A program made the position numbers and the translations under genes. From contig CM043800.1 in NCBI GenBank assembly GCA_023974075.1, positions 6,973,453-7,037,452 on the forward strand: a stretch of 64,000 bases of DNA, written 5' to 3'. The first letter of the stretch is position 1. Each line of letters starts with the position of its first letter. Under the pieces are notes generated by a model. The model worked only from the letters and a program-made list of their open reading frames with translations, was not told where the DNA came from and searched no databases. Shown piece by piece: positions 12,601 through 23,619 of the stretch. Origin of the DNA: Chaenocephalus aceratus. Taxonomy: Eukaryota > Chordata > Actinopteri > Perciformes > Channichthyidae.

Positions 12601-12748
12601 GTCTAGGCTATATAAACCGGCGGAATTGTCACAACTTTATTGGTTTGCGAGTATAGAGAGATAGCGAGACAGAGACATAGATAGAGATAGACATAGAGAA
12701 AGATCGGCTGTGTGTAAGTGAGTATTGGATGTGATCGAATGTTTGTCC

Positions 12749-12750
<2 letters not shown>

Positions 12751-12806
<56 letters not shown>
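12751..12806. repeat. (GT)n microsatellite
   Basis: About 28 uninterrupted GT units, 46 bp upstream of the presumed start codon of the integrase-like gene. Confidence 0.97.
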
Positions 12807-12807
<1 letters not shown>

Positions 12808-12852
12808 GGAGGGAGAGAGAGAGAGAATAGCTGTAGTGCTGACCAAGAGGGG

Positions 12853-13265
12853 ATGGATTCAAAAGTTGTTAAACAACTGATGGATTTTATGATCCACCAT
12901 ATTTATCCTGATGGCTTGAATAGCAAACAGAGGTTTGTTATCAAGAGAAGAGCAGAGACCTTCAGGTTTATAGGTAACAATGTCAGACATGTGGTCTTCA
13001 GAACATCATCTGCTGTGATAACACTCAATACATGTATAATTATGACATTTCAATACCAGATGGGGATCTGCACTACATATGCAGGAGGGAAAAAAATATG
13101 GCTGAGCACCTCGCCAAAGTCGTGGTGTCAGCCAAAGAAGCCAACGAGCTCTTTGAGAAATTCCATTGTAGCCACATTGGTGGACATTTTGGAAGGGAAA
13201 AGACACATCAGGCCATAATTCAACAATTGTATTGGCCTGACATGGAGGAGGATATCCGCAAGTGG
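12853..13265 (+). pseudogene. Exons 1-2: N-terminus and H2C2 zinc-binding domain
   Basis: Exon 1 is 12853-12973 (MDSKVVKQLMDF), an 86 bp intron follows, and exon 2 is 13060-13265; the split codon rejoins as Asp and the frame stays open. Exon 2 holds the His-x3-His half of the integrase zinc domain (HCSHIGGHFGREKT, about 13163) and QLYWPDMEEDI. Start chosen at 12853 because the frame upstream is (GT)n-derived Cys-Val repeat. Confidence 0.75.
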
Positions 13266-13348
13266 GTGAGTTCAAAAATAATGAGGTAAATTACATTATG
13301 GTACAAAAGTGCAACACAGAAACGTTTATAGTGTGTTTTTTGGTTCAG

Positions 13349-13404
13349 GTTCTTCAGTGTCCCCAGTGCCAGTCAAAGAGGGCGTCGAGTACACTTCTAT
13401 AGAG
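13349..13404 (+). pseudogene. Exon 3: Cys-x2-Cys of the zinc domain, frameshifted
   Basis: Acceptor TTCAG|GT at 13348. Opens VLQCPQCQ, completing the H2C2 zinc domain, but the remainder reads sensibly only in another frame (PVKEGVEYTSIE), so a small deletion lies between. Donor at 13405. Confidence 0.6.
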
Positions 13405-13669
13405 GTACAAGGAAACATTTGAAGACAGTTTCAGCTTTCAAACATGTCAACAGTAATGTACTGCAATGCTCGTGTTTTTTTTTTCATCTCAGATAACAGA
13501 GCCTCTTGAGCTTGTTGGAATGGACCTAGTGGCAGTGGCGACTGGTCATTAGGGGCAGGTGTGGCACAGCCCCACCTAGTGTCAGCAGAAAGTATTACAA
13601 ATAATGATTACAAAAAAATGCAAAAAATAAATAAAAAAATATATTTTAAGATCATGTTTACCCCAGTGA

Positions 13670-14105
13670 GATGATAGTGAACTGTTCATGAACTTGTCAT
13701 GAAAAGTTCATGGAATATCAGTGAACCATATTCATGAACAGCTCATAACAAAGTTGATGAACTGTTCATGAAAGTGTCATGAACATTAAATGGCACTAGG
13801 GCAGTTCATGAACTACTCATGAAACTCCTGTGCTGGAATGGTTCATGAACAATTCATGGAATATGGTTTTAGGCAGGTTCATGAACAATTCATGAAATGG
13901 AGTTTTCAGTGAGTGTGTAGCGATATTCAGTATTCAACCAAGAACATTTCAAGAATTGTTCATGAATTAACCATGGTTCATGAACATATCAAGAACTGTT
14001 CATAACAACTTCATGAACAGTTCATACCCAGTCACTGAATATAATTCAATGGCTGGCTATGAACTGTTCATGAACTGTTCATGTACATGAACTGTTCATG
14101 AACCA
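13670..14105. repeat. Left subterminal cluster of TTCATGAA palindromes
   Basis: Dense, irregularly spaced copies of GTTCATGAAC and one-mismatch variants (for example near 13686, 13731, 13767, 13804, 13848, 13877, 14076, 14094). Each is a self-complementary 8-10 mer. Confidence 0.85.
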
Positions 14106-14312
14106 TTGACTGTGGGTCAATTGGCAACCATAGAAACACAATGGAACTTTACTCAAATTAACATACAAACATACATGTATACAGGTGGAGCACTACAATT
14201 AATCCTATCACTATTTGAAGCACAGTTCTTGACACTCAGCTGCACAAACAAATGTGTTACGGGTCCCAAAAGCTTGGGTACCACAGCAACAATAAATGAT
14301 TTCTGTAGAAAA

Positions 14313-14950
14313 CAGAAAAGAGCAGCAGCAATAATTATACACAGGATCCGGTTGATCGTCTGGAATGCTTGTTATTCAAAATTCAAAGTACACAGTTACA
14401 TTCAAATAGCTGTACTTTACAACATCACATTTCTCCATTTAAGTTATCCGTCTGTCACAGTCAATTACTGTATCTCAAGGAGAAATTCAACATAGTCAAT
14501 ATAAACACATAACGCTATCAAATAATACTTTCTATCAATATATCTATCTTTACCAAATATAATATATTATGGAGATCACAAAACTACACTGTCAATGTTA
14601 ATAAACAAAAAACAAGGCAATGTGCCTGCAAGACTTCACTCCGGTAAACAAAACATATTACCCGTGCGCAGCAGCTAACCTGCCTGCGAGCCTTCGCTCA
14701 GGTCACATTTACCCAGGCGCGGCTGAAGCCCGCGAAAATGGCATCTATTGTTGCCGACAGTTTAGTATTTTTAAAATACCGTTACTATGTCAAACATGCT
14801 CAAAACTTTCTGACACACTCTCCTAAACATCTCCAACATCATATCTAATTCACACAAGTTAACATCGATCATTTTCATCATGTACTGACCTGTAGAAAAC
14901 AGAAAAGTAAGCAGCAATAATTATACACAGGATCCGGTTGATCGTCTGGT
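14313..14950. repeat. Direct repeat of about 60 bp inside the hAT
   Basis: CTGTAGAAAACAGAAAAG ... CAGGATCCGGTTGATCGTCT occurs at about 14303-14360 and again at about 14891-14949, about 590 bp apart, in the same orientation. Confidence 0.8.
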
Positions 14951-15543
14951 TTGCTTCTGTCACTACCCGATCCGTCCCCCTGCCCGATCGGTACTGCACA
15001 TGTGCGAGATGGTCCGCCATATTGGACAACTCCGGCCGGCAACACAAGATGGACACTTGACACAGTGGCTTTTAGCAAAGCTCAAAAAGAAAACGAGAGA
15101 GAGATGAGTTATTGTTATTACAACGTGACTTCACTATTATTTAACAACTCTTTTTATTGGGTTCTTTTATTTGGGGTTAAGTACATTGTCAGAATAAGTG
15201 AGAAATGGATTTAACTTCTGTGAGACAGCCATATGCCATACATTTTTGCATACATTCACAGTCAATATGTATTCAGTATGATAGCTGTCTAACAGAAGTT
15301 AAATCCATTTCTCACTTATTCTGACAATGTACTTAACCCCAAATAAAAGAACCCAATAAAAAGAGTTGTTAAATAATAGTGAAGTCACGTTGTAATAACA
15401 ATAACTCATCTCTCTCGAGTTTCCTTTTTGAGCTTTGCTAAAAGCCACTGTGTCAAATGTCCATCTTGGGTTGCCGTCCGGAGTTGTCCAATATGGCGGA
15501 CCATCTCGCACATGCGCGGGGACGGATCGGGTAGTGACACCTT
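14950..15543. repeat. Long hairpin, arms of about 260 bp
   Basis: The segment of about 14960-15230 (GCACATGTGCGAGATGGTCC ... AACTTCTGTGAGACAGC) is the near-exact reverse complement of about 15281-15540, with about 50 bp between. The two arms give the same short translation on opposite strands, which is a shadow of the repeat and not a gene. Likely a MITE-like element inside the hAT. Confidence 0.9.
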
Positions 15544-15779
15544 CTGCGGAGGGGGCGGAAGTGTCCCCCCTAAAATAACCCAGATGTCACCGCTCACCTG
15601 CCAAAGGTTCCACCTTGGCGCTACTTACTCGTACTGCTTCTCAAACAGTACAGAAAAAACATAAAATGATATGAATGTCACCAAAATAAATAAAGATAAT
15701 GTTCAGTTTCAAATTCACTATTGTTTTGTTTTAAGATTAAAAGTTTTAAAAAAGAAAGAAATGTTAAAATAGTAGATGA

Positions 15780-16190
15780 ATATTCAAGAGGTCTTTAAAA
15801 ACATCACACTGATCATCAAAAGTTCATAAAATGCTCATGAATATTCAAAAATATTCTGAACTTGCCACAATCATCCAACATTCATGAAATGCTCATAGTC
15901 ATGAAAGTTCATGAATGCTCATGCAAACTTTTTGGGGTTTTAATTATAATGTTGTGATTGGCTGGATCATGAAAAGTTCATAAATTGCTCATAAAAGTCT
16001 GTCATGAGCAAAACAGGAACTTTATATGAATGAACAATGTTCATAAACATTTCATGAACTGCTCTTTAAAATGGTTCATGAGCATTTTAAGAATGTTGGT
16101 TCATGAACATGACAAGTGAACATATAATGAGTTGTTCATGAATGTTTCATGAGTGCTCATGAACAGCTCATAAAGTCATGAACTCCATCT
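15780..16190. repeat. Right subterminal cluster of TTCATGAA/GCTCATGA motifs
   Basis: Many copies of TTCATGAA, GCTCATGAA and TTCATGAG on the right side of the central hairpin, mirroring the left cluster at 13670-14105. Confidence 0.8.
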
Positions 16191-17419
16191 CGCAGGGGTA
16201 ATCATCTGATTCGTCTGTACATTGCTGTTTTAGTCTGTGTTCTTCTAATTAGTGTCTACAGTGTGTGCCTATTGAGCCGTTTAGAGCCATGTGGGACAAA
16301 ACCCGATCCTGCCCCTCCCTGTCTAAGTCAACGGTGACTGTAAAAACTACACTGCGCAGGCTCAAAATATTTTCTTATTTAATGTGTGTGGCAAAAAAAT
16401 AATGACCAGAGGGGCATAGAGCTGCCATCCCCACCATACGTCATCTCACATAATTCAGAGCTGATTGGCTGTAAGTACGTGTGTCGCGAAAAGTGTGGTG
16501 TGTGAAGAGGAGACGAGAGAGCTGCAGTGACGCGTCCTAAAACCCGGAAGTAAGCTGCGCATGGCTTCCCTCGACAAAAAAGCAATGAGATTTCTCCATA
16601 GGATTTTAGAAAATAGCTCCAAATAAGATCTGTGGGAAACAAACCTGTTAGATAAATGCACGTTTTGTTCAGCCGGATAATATCCACATGTCTACCCTAT
16701 TTTTATAATTTTCGAATCATAAATCTATTGATTAGATTAGATTTATGATAGACTTTTGAAACTACAAGAACATAAGGAGGACTTTTACAAAAAAGTAATA
16801 TAGATTTTTGTCCAGAAGGATAGGAAAATGGACTTAATCTTCAAGTCAAGGTAAGACCACCATTTTATTGAAAATGGGATCTTACTAAGAGAGAACAATT
16901 CAATATTTAAATGATAAAATTACATTTTTTGGGTATCCTTTTGTTGAACTGTCCGTTTAAAATTAATTGAAGCATCAGACAAAAAAAGCTTTTGAAAATA
17001 ATATTATATTTTGATTTAGGTCAAAATATAATATTTGTAAACCTGAAGTCAGTGAGTGCCTCGCCAGCCATGAACCTCTCTGCAGAAGCTTATAGACATT
17101 TACGTTTCTTGTGCCCCACCACTTTTGTACATATAGAAACGCCACTGCCTAGTGGGTAAACTCACAGTGGCAATCAATACATTTTTGTGGTTGATTATTT
17201 CACCAAATGGGCAAAGGCATACCCACTTAAAAATAAAACAGCAGATGAGGTGACCAAGTGTATTATTGATTTCTTTTACACATTTGGTGCACCGAAAAGA
17301 CTGCTAACAGATCAAGGCGGGAATTTTGCAATAAGGTACTACTTTGAAGAAGTATGACTCCCCATTATGTAACTGTGCCAACACACTTATTTCCTGTTTG
17401 TCCCAATGTTCACTTCAAG

Positions 17420-17832
17420 GTCAACTACAACCTTTGTGAGAGGCTTGGCATCAAAAGAAGCATGTACACGCCGTACCATCCACAAACAAATGGCACAATA
17501 CAAAGGTATATTTGTTCAGAGAATAACAAACATTACTGTTCCTATATTAACTAATCAGAATTGATACCTAAAACAACAAGAGTAAATAAATCAGCAGGTT
17601 CATCATATATTAGAAACCAATTTCTGTTCTACCTTCTTGTGTTTGTGCTTTACCTGAATTTAGGTCCCTGAACAAACTGGTTGCAGGTCAGCCAAAACGG
17701 TGGGACCAACTCCTTCAAGGGACAATGTTTGCTCTTAGAACTAAGCCTCAGTTGACCACAACGTTCAGTCCTTATTATTTGATGTTTGGGAGGGAGGTGA
17801 GGTACCCGTCAGAGGTGCCCAAGGAGTACGAA
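17420..17832 (+). pseudogene. Exons 5-6: integrase third catalytic region and C-terminal part
   Basis: Exon 5 (about 17420-17505) reads NYNLCERLGIKRSMYTPYHPQTNG then TIQR; the catalytic Glu expected a few residues after HPQTNG is absent. Exon 6 (17664-17832) joins in phase to give RSLNKLVAGQPKRWDQ and FSPYYLMFGREVRYPSE, the usual post-core segment of Gypsy/Ginger integrases. Confidence 0.75.
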
Positions 17833-17931
17833 GTAAGATCTGCTAATGTTCTCATCCTTTAGAATGTTTTTTATTTCAAACATCTATGTTTTCTCTACAT
17901 TCTAATGGTTTTCTGTGGCAGATAACAGAAG

Positions 17932-18434
17932 ACAAAGTCTGCAGTTTGGTGGAAAGAGAGGAACTCTTCGAGGGACTCAAAAGACAGGAGGCTGTTTTCA
18001 ACGAGGTGAAAACCAACATAAAAAAAGCCAAGATAAGGTCCGCAAAAGAAAACTAGACCATGGGCAAGTAGACAATTTCAAAGTGGGGGATTTAGTTTTT
18101 TTTTTTTTTTTAAACAAACGGTTAGAACAAAGAAAAGGCGGAAAGCTAGAGGCAGACATGGTAGGACCATACCGGATTTTAACAATCGAGGGGGAAATAG
18201 CGGACATTGGGGCAGAAAAGGGTGAAAAGACAATGCAAATCAACATTGACCATCTATCACACTATGTCACACCAGAGGAGAGGATCCCTGCTAAATTAAA
18301 AAAAGTGTTGGATACTTCTCATCTGGCTGGTCCACTGACATCCACCTCCACACCCACATCCTCAACATCCTCCAAGAGCATGGCTCCATCTACGGACTGC
18401 CAGGCAAGAGGAGCATCGTCTGATGAAGAGACTT
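17932..18434 (+). pseudogene. Exon 7: post-integrase, chromodomain-like GPY/F region
   Basis: Starts ITEDKVCSLVEREELFEGL, shifts frame once near 18030-18050, then reads KVGDLVFFFF...KLEADMVGPYRIL, the GPY/F module found C-terminal to many integrases. A run of 15 T at about 18094-18108 may itself be a slippage site. Ends with a Ser/Thr-rich linker and donor TTGTAAGT. Confidence 0.7.
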
Positions 18435-18506
18435 GTAAGTAAACTGACACAAAGTAAACCTTAAAGTATGCATTTCATTCATAACTAACATGTTTTTTTT
18501 GTACAG

Positions 18507-18821
18507 TAATCCGAGACATATGGGCAGGGAGGAGGAAGGAGACGCTGTGGGCCAAGTATGGCCCATACAAGGTCTATAGTGAAAATCGTTTGGTCTTGGC
18601 CCCGGGAAAGGAGTTGGAGGGAGAAGTAAGCCTACTTTCTAAGAAAAATGTACATATGCAAACTGATAATTCTCTAGAAAATTGCTTAAAAAGATACTGT
18701 TGTATTTATAGATTGTGAATGCCTATCTATCGTGGATTGGGGCCAAAACTGGGGTATACATTTTGTATTCCTACAGATGACTTCCCTCTAGCAAGGAACT
18801 CACAAGGGAGGTATAAGAAAG
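18507..18821 (+). pseudogene. Exons 8-10: linker and start of Ulp1-like domain
   Basis: Exon 8 (18507-18625) gives IRDIWAGRRKETLWAKYGPY. Exon 9 (18712-18753) gives IVNAYLSWIGAKTG, resembling the LNDxxINAYLxLL opening of Ulp1/SENP proteases. Exon 10 (18777-18821) has an in-frame TAG. Phases match across exons 7-9. Confidence 0.6.
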
Positions 18822-18894
18822 GTGAGTAGAGTAGGACTAGAAAGTGTTTTTTGAACATATGTACTGATGTACAGTATGTACAAATATTTTTCAG

Positions 18895-19749
18895 TTGGAC
18901 TTGTCAAAACATGAGGTGGCAACCAGAGCTGTCTGTGACGGGCACACTGGACACTCATTGTAAGTAATCTAAAATGTTAATGGTCAAGACATTTTTATTT
19001 ATTTAACACTTAACACTTTCTTTGCACTTCCATAGATCATGTATCTGAACGTGAACAGGTCCCTGTTCTTGGACCCATTCAGGGCCAAGGAAGAGCAGTT
19101 AATCAGATGCAAAGATTTAAACAAGGTGAATAAAATATAAGCTCTACTGTGTTTACTAGACATATTCATGATTTTGGATTATATTAAGGGGGAGCAACAC
19201 AAAGCCATATAAATCATTTTCCTGATTACAACTGTTTTACTTGAATACCATTAGATTGTCCTGTGTGAACATGCAGCTCTTCTTGACTTATAAAAGAAGT
19301 TGAATTCTGTTTTCTTCAAGGTTGTGTTTTCCTGGTCGAATGTACTTAGTGTAAGTCGCTTTGGATAAAAGCGTCAGCTAAATGCAATGTAATGTAATAA
19401 AAGTATCTTACTTCGGCTTATATACAAAACCCAATCTATCTGTTTCCCGTGTAGATCGCTGGTCCGGATAAAAAGACCTTCGGTTGGGAGATGGGCCTGC
19501 ACAATCATCACTCACCCTATCCAGCAGGATTCAACTTCATGCAGTGTGTTCATTTGCAAGGTAACATTTACTCATGTGTGTATATATATATAACCATCTG
19601 TCATAAAAAAAAATACGAAGATACTTATCACAGACCTTTTAAGCTTGCAGAGCAAATACTCCTAAAAACAAAGGTCCAGTACCCAGTGGACCAGGAAGGA
19701 GTGGCCTCAATGAGGTTCCACATGGCAATGGCTCTCGTGAAAAACTCAG
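18895..19749 (+). pseudogene. Exons 11-14: Ulp1/C48-like peptidase remainder
   Basis: Exon 11 (18895-18959) ends in a frame reading HWTLI, matching the active-site His-Trp box; it is 65 bp and needs one more base to keep phase. Exon 12 (19036-19125) reads IMYLNVNRSLFLDPF with the Asp. Exon 13 (19455-19560) reads FGWEMGLHNHHSPYPAGF. Exon 14 (19651-19749) reads QYPVDQEGVASMRFHMAMAL, where a Gln and Cys would be expected; Gln is present and Cys is not. Confidence 0.55.
19331..19398 (+). mobile_element. Retroposon tail fragment in the intron
   Basis: TAAGTCGCTTTGGATAAAAG CGTCAGCTAAATG followed by AATGTAATGTAAT is a common fish SINE/LINE 3' end. Confidence 0.6.
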
Positions 19750-19832
19750 GTATAAAGGACTAGACCAGGGAAACAGAAATATTGTGTCTTGTCTGGCATT
19801 TCACTACCTTAATTTCTTATTTTTTTTTACAG

Positions 19833-19897
19833 ATGACCTATCCCAGCTGTGTCGGGCCTGTGGGGAACTTAGCTCAGGGCCTAAGGGTGACCAATGG
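19833..19897 (+). pseudogene. Exon 15: Cys-x2-Cys, PHD-finger-like start
   Basis: Joins exon 14 in phase. Reads DDLSQLCRACGELSSGPKGDQW, the layout of the first half of a PHD finger (Cys-x2-Cys ... Gln-Trp). The second half (Val-x-Cys-Asp ... Trp-Phe-His) is not visible downstream, where other transposons sit. Confidence 0.5.
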
Positions 19898-20235
19898 GTA
19901 AGAAGTTGTATTAATTTCCTGACCAACATTTGGCTGGAAGACTGGGATACACCGGGTGAACACTCACTAATGGGGCGAAGCCTGCAAGCTAGTTCAGGCA
20001 GTCAACTCGAGCACCAATGATACATTAACACGTGACGCGTCTCTCTTACAACCAACCAAACACAATCTCCTTAACTTGCCAGTCTATTTAAGCTGCCAGA
20101 TCTGCCTGCCTCGCTAATGCTGCGGCTCTGTCACATTGCTGATGCGTTCACGTGCTGCTTGCCTCACATTGCCGCCTGCTTCTACACAGTCACCCACGCG
20201 ATCTTTAAGTTACCTGATGCGCTGCATGTTGCAAT

Positions 20236-21690
20236 GTCTCTCGCTATATCCGACCCCGGAACAGAGTCATCATCCTCGGGGGAAGATACCAGCCTCATTC
20301 CCGAAAAACAAGTTTGCTCAGTGCATGGATTAGACGCCCTGGGAACGAGCCGCAGCTCCCGCAGCACTCAGAAACGACTGGCCGGCTGGCCAGTGCATCG
20401 TATTCTCAATGAGCTATATGATAACATACCAGTCCCCTCTGGTCTCAATCACGAGGAGCTTTTTCATTTCCTCCAAGCAAGAGAAAGTTCCGAGTTGAAC
20501 GCCAGCACCGCTAACAAACCCTCTCCCCACAAAGTGTCAGCTAAGAGGTGTGTTGGCGCGCAAATCGCCACCAAAAAGGCAGAAGCAAGCTGACGGTATT
20601 CCCGAATATGCCACCATAATGTCCACCATTCTCTGTGTTAAATCAACGCTTGAATCCTTTAACTCCAGGATATATTCCCTGGAGCAAAACTCAATTTCAG
20701 CTGCCTGCAATGTAAACAATGCTTCTACTTCTGCGTTCACCCACGCTGTGCCGCTTCCCGCCGACGTCACACCCCTGAGGACTCTGGGAACTGCAGTCCC
20801 AGCTCCAGCCATGGGTTCTAGCTTCCTGCCCCCTGCAGCAGCAATACCTGACTCTCTCAGGAATCACATCCTAGCAGGTAAACTATACAATTCTGCATAA
20901 GGCAATGTGTAATTATATATAAAATATACTCCAGGCAATCGTATGTCTGTGTCTAGGACATTTATATAATTATATGTTTTTATGCTCTCATTGGCAGGCC
21001 ATGATGTTAATCTAGTTCAAATACTGTTATGTGGATCTGAATCTGTTAGAAGATTTGTGGACTGCGGAGATTTTTCCGTTCTGCTCAAAGATAGCGACCC
21101 AAGATTGTCAAAATCTCTCTCTTTGAACGAATTCAGTGTAGCTTTCGGCGTCTAGAGACACAATTTGTGAAGTATATCCTCAGCGCAGAGAAGAGCTTGA
21201 TACCTATGTTGCTATTATTGCAGACCTTGCCCTCTCATACGGCAGCTCTCTTTTCTATGAATACCATAAATCCTTCTCTGCCAAAGTGGCCAAGTACATT
21301 CAGAGGTATAATCAGAGAATATATTTGTCAGTAGTCGATTTGACCCTCATCAGCAGACATTTTACTGGACATAAAACCCTTGAATGCCCCATTTGTGGTT
21401 CCTTCTCCCACTCAACTTCTCTGTGCCCAAGAACTGCTCGGCAGGATCTTTCCACCTCTAACTCTCAGCCCCAGCCTAGAGATCAAATGTTTCACACTAC
21501 AAATTGCCTACCAAAGAGAGAGGTATTAGTCCCCACAGGATTGCAGATTGTCTATGCATTAATTTCAATGAAAATGTTTGTACCTATCCTAACTGCAAAT
21601 TCATGCATGCGTGTGTAGTTGGTGCGGAGACGGCCACCCACGCTCTGTGTGCCCCAGGAGGCTTCGTTCAGCAAAATCTGGGAAATAAAT
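20236..21690 (+). pseudogene. Ngaro-like gag remnant
   Basis: Three successive frames read as one protein: an acidic N-terminus (from ATG 20236), a coiled or helical middle (20550-20900), and a C-terminal part with SSLFYEYHKSFSAKVAKYI and a zinc knuckle, CPICGSFSHSTSLCP (about 21387), followed by a second Cys/His-rich stretch (NFNENVCTYPNCKFMHACV, about 21565). This pair is typical of the gag of Ngaro and related tyrosine-recombinase retrotransposons. Frame breaks near 20560, 20900 and 21140. Reverse transcriptase and recombinase are absent. It sits in an intron of the integrase-like gene. Confidence 0.7.
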
Positions 21691-22317
21691 ATAAGCATCC
21701 ATCGTCCAAGCTTTCTAATTACCTTAACATGTTTTTTGGATCTTCTGTATTTCGCCTCCATTACATGAGACCTGGTCGAGCCAAAAGCATTAAGCACACG
21801 ATGCAGCTTTGTATTTCCTCTTTCTTCTATGTCAACCTCCTTCTGTGTCCTTATCCATTAGACATTTATGTTGTGCGTATTTCTTTATTTTTCCATTTGA
21901 ATTCCGCAATCAATTGCAAAGTATTTAAGCATGCTAGCAGGGATTCAGTTCCACATTAGACCTAAGATCCAGCGTCAGGAGCATCCTCGGAATCCTTCAA
22001 TTCAACTGCTTCTCAACAGCCTGAGAAGGCACGTCCTCCAGGCACTGATAAGATGGCCCCTACTAGTTCACTGGTGCTTAAAGTTGGTTTCTAAGTTAAG
22101 GCAAGGGTTTTCACTTTACTTGGATAAATTGTTAGAAACTGTTTGTTAATGGCCGTTTATGGATTTCTCAGGTGTGGGGAATATACACAGATCTCTTTCC
22201 TTTTAATCATCAGCATGATCTCACCTTTACTGATTTAACTTTGGGATCAAATTCTGGTCAATAAACTCAAATCATCATGGCTAAGACTAACACTGTTTTC
22301 TTTGTCCTTTATTTTTC

Positions 22318-22368
22318 ATGCTCAACTTCCTGCACTATATATTATATATAGTGCAGGAAGTTGAGCAT
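22318..22368. repeat. Perfect hairpin, 25 bp arms with 1 nt loop
   Basis: 22318-22342 (ATGCTCAACTTCCTGCACTA...) is the exact reverse complement of 22344-22368 with a single T between, and an A-rich run directly after. Confidence 0.97.
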
Positions 22369-22445
22369 AAAAAAAAAAATATTTATATATATATATAGTC
22401 ATTGTGCAGGTTGGTCCATTTCAGAATAATATGATATGTTAACAG

Positions 22446-23391
22446 TAGGGGTGTAACGGTTCACAGAAGTCACGGTTCGGTTCGTACCTCGGTTTGGGGG
22501 TCACGGTTCGGTACGGTACAACAAGAAAAAGCAAAAAAAAGTCCCAAATGCGTAATTCCAGGTTTGTTGTTATTTATTTTAAGGTCAGTTTCAGTTTCAA
22601 AATAAGGAACTCTGACATTTTGAATAATTAACTGTATTAAACAGTTAAAAACAAACCACAAACAGCACCACACACTCAGATGGCCATATTATCTATAATG
22701 GCTGATGTCAAACAAAAAGGTTTCATCAAGCTGTAAAACTAAAAAGAATGTCTTGAAAATATTACATCATAAATAATAAAGTGTTTCAAGAGCGCAAAGT
22801 CGTTGAAAAACATTATGCCAAAAGCTTCCGTTATTTATTTTGGTCTCACTGCTTTCATGTCTCTTGGCTTCTTAAAAACAGCGGGGATCAGCTGTTGAAC
22901 TGCTGTTGTCTTTTGCCGGGCTCCGGTGATTGGCAAATCTGGGTGATCCCTTCTGATATGATTTAGCATGTTTGGCGTGTGTTTTCATTAGCATACCGCA
23001 CCGCTATCAAACAACGCCGACACACCGTCCTCTTCGGATCCACCACTCGCACACGTCATCGTTATTGTAGTCCACAGGGAACCCGAAATGTTCCCACACA
23101 GCTGATTTAAAAGAAGCAGGTGGGTTCTAGCTCCTGTGTGTTATCTGAAATCGCCATACTAACTTTTCTTCTTCTTGTATTTAGTTCGTTTCTTCTTGTT
23201 CTTCATTTGTTGTTTAAGGGCGGCTGGCAAACAGCTTTTAGGCACAATACCGCCCCCTGGATTATAAATAGTGTAGTGGATACTGCCCTGAATGACAGAC
23301 TTTTTTCCCACTCGTAAAAAAAAGGCGTATTCGCCGTGTGACTGCATGTGCCGAACCGTGACGGTACGGGACGAATACCGTTACACCCCTA
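22446..23391. mobile_element. Non-autonomous hAT, 946 bp
   Basis: Terminal inverted repeats TAGGGGTGTAACGG / CCGTTACACCCCTA, with GTTAACAG duplicated at 22438-22445 and 23392-23399. No transposase frame. Inner sub-repeats of ACGGTTCGG type follow each end. Confidence 0.92.
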
Positions 23392-23619
23392 GTTAACAGT
23401 CAATGTGTTAGTCGATTCTTTATCAATTTTTGCTCTGTGATAAATTGCTTTTTGGCCCCAACATGTTATTTAGGGGCTAATAATGTATTTTTATTGTCAT
23501 TGCTGGCTAATGTATTGAATAAAGTAGTGTTAATATTCAGATTTGTGTCACATTGATAGATGAATGGCAATGAGTCAATAATGTTTTAAAGTCGTGCCCA
23601 TATCTCTCACTTATTTACA

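Larger units (their letters stand above)
13533..17147. mobile_element. 3.6 kb hAT element with 8 bp target duplication
   Basis: CCTAGTGG is duplicated at 13525-13532 and 17148-17155; the ends are CAGTGGCG and CGCCACTG. Removing it rejoins an integrase exon in frame. No transposase frame remains. The inside is unusual: two clusters of TTCATGAA-type palindromes near the ends and a long hairpin in the middle. Confidence 0.9.
13493..17335 (+). pseudogene. Exon 4: rve integrase core, split by a hAT element
   Basis: Left part 13493-13532 gives EPLELVGMDLV with the first catalytic Asp; the right part from 17156 gives FVVDYFTKWAKAYPLKNKTA and the second catalytic Asp in LLTDQGGNF. The hAT removed with one CCTAGTGG copy restores GMDLVGKL. 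A further frameshift lies near 17170. Donor likely at about 17336. Confidence 0.75.

Noticed and set aside
14951..15511. Identical short proteins on opposite strands
   Set aside because: They come from the two arms of one hairpin, so they are one non-coding sequence read twice.
13670..16190. CRISPR-like array from the repeated TTCATGAA motifs
   Set aside because: Spacing is irregular, the motif is a short palindrome, and the context is a eukaryotic hAT element.
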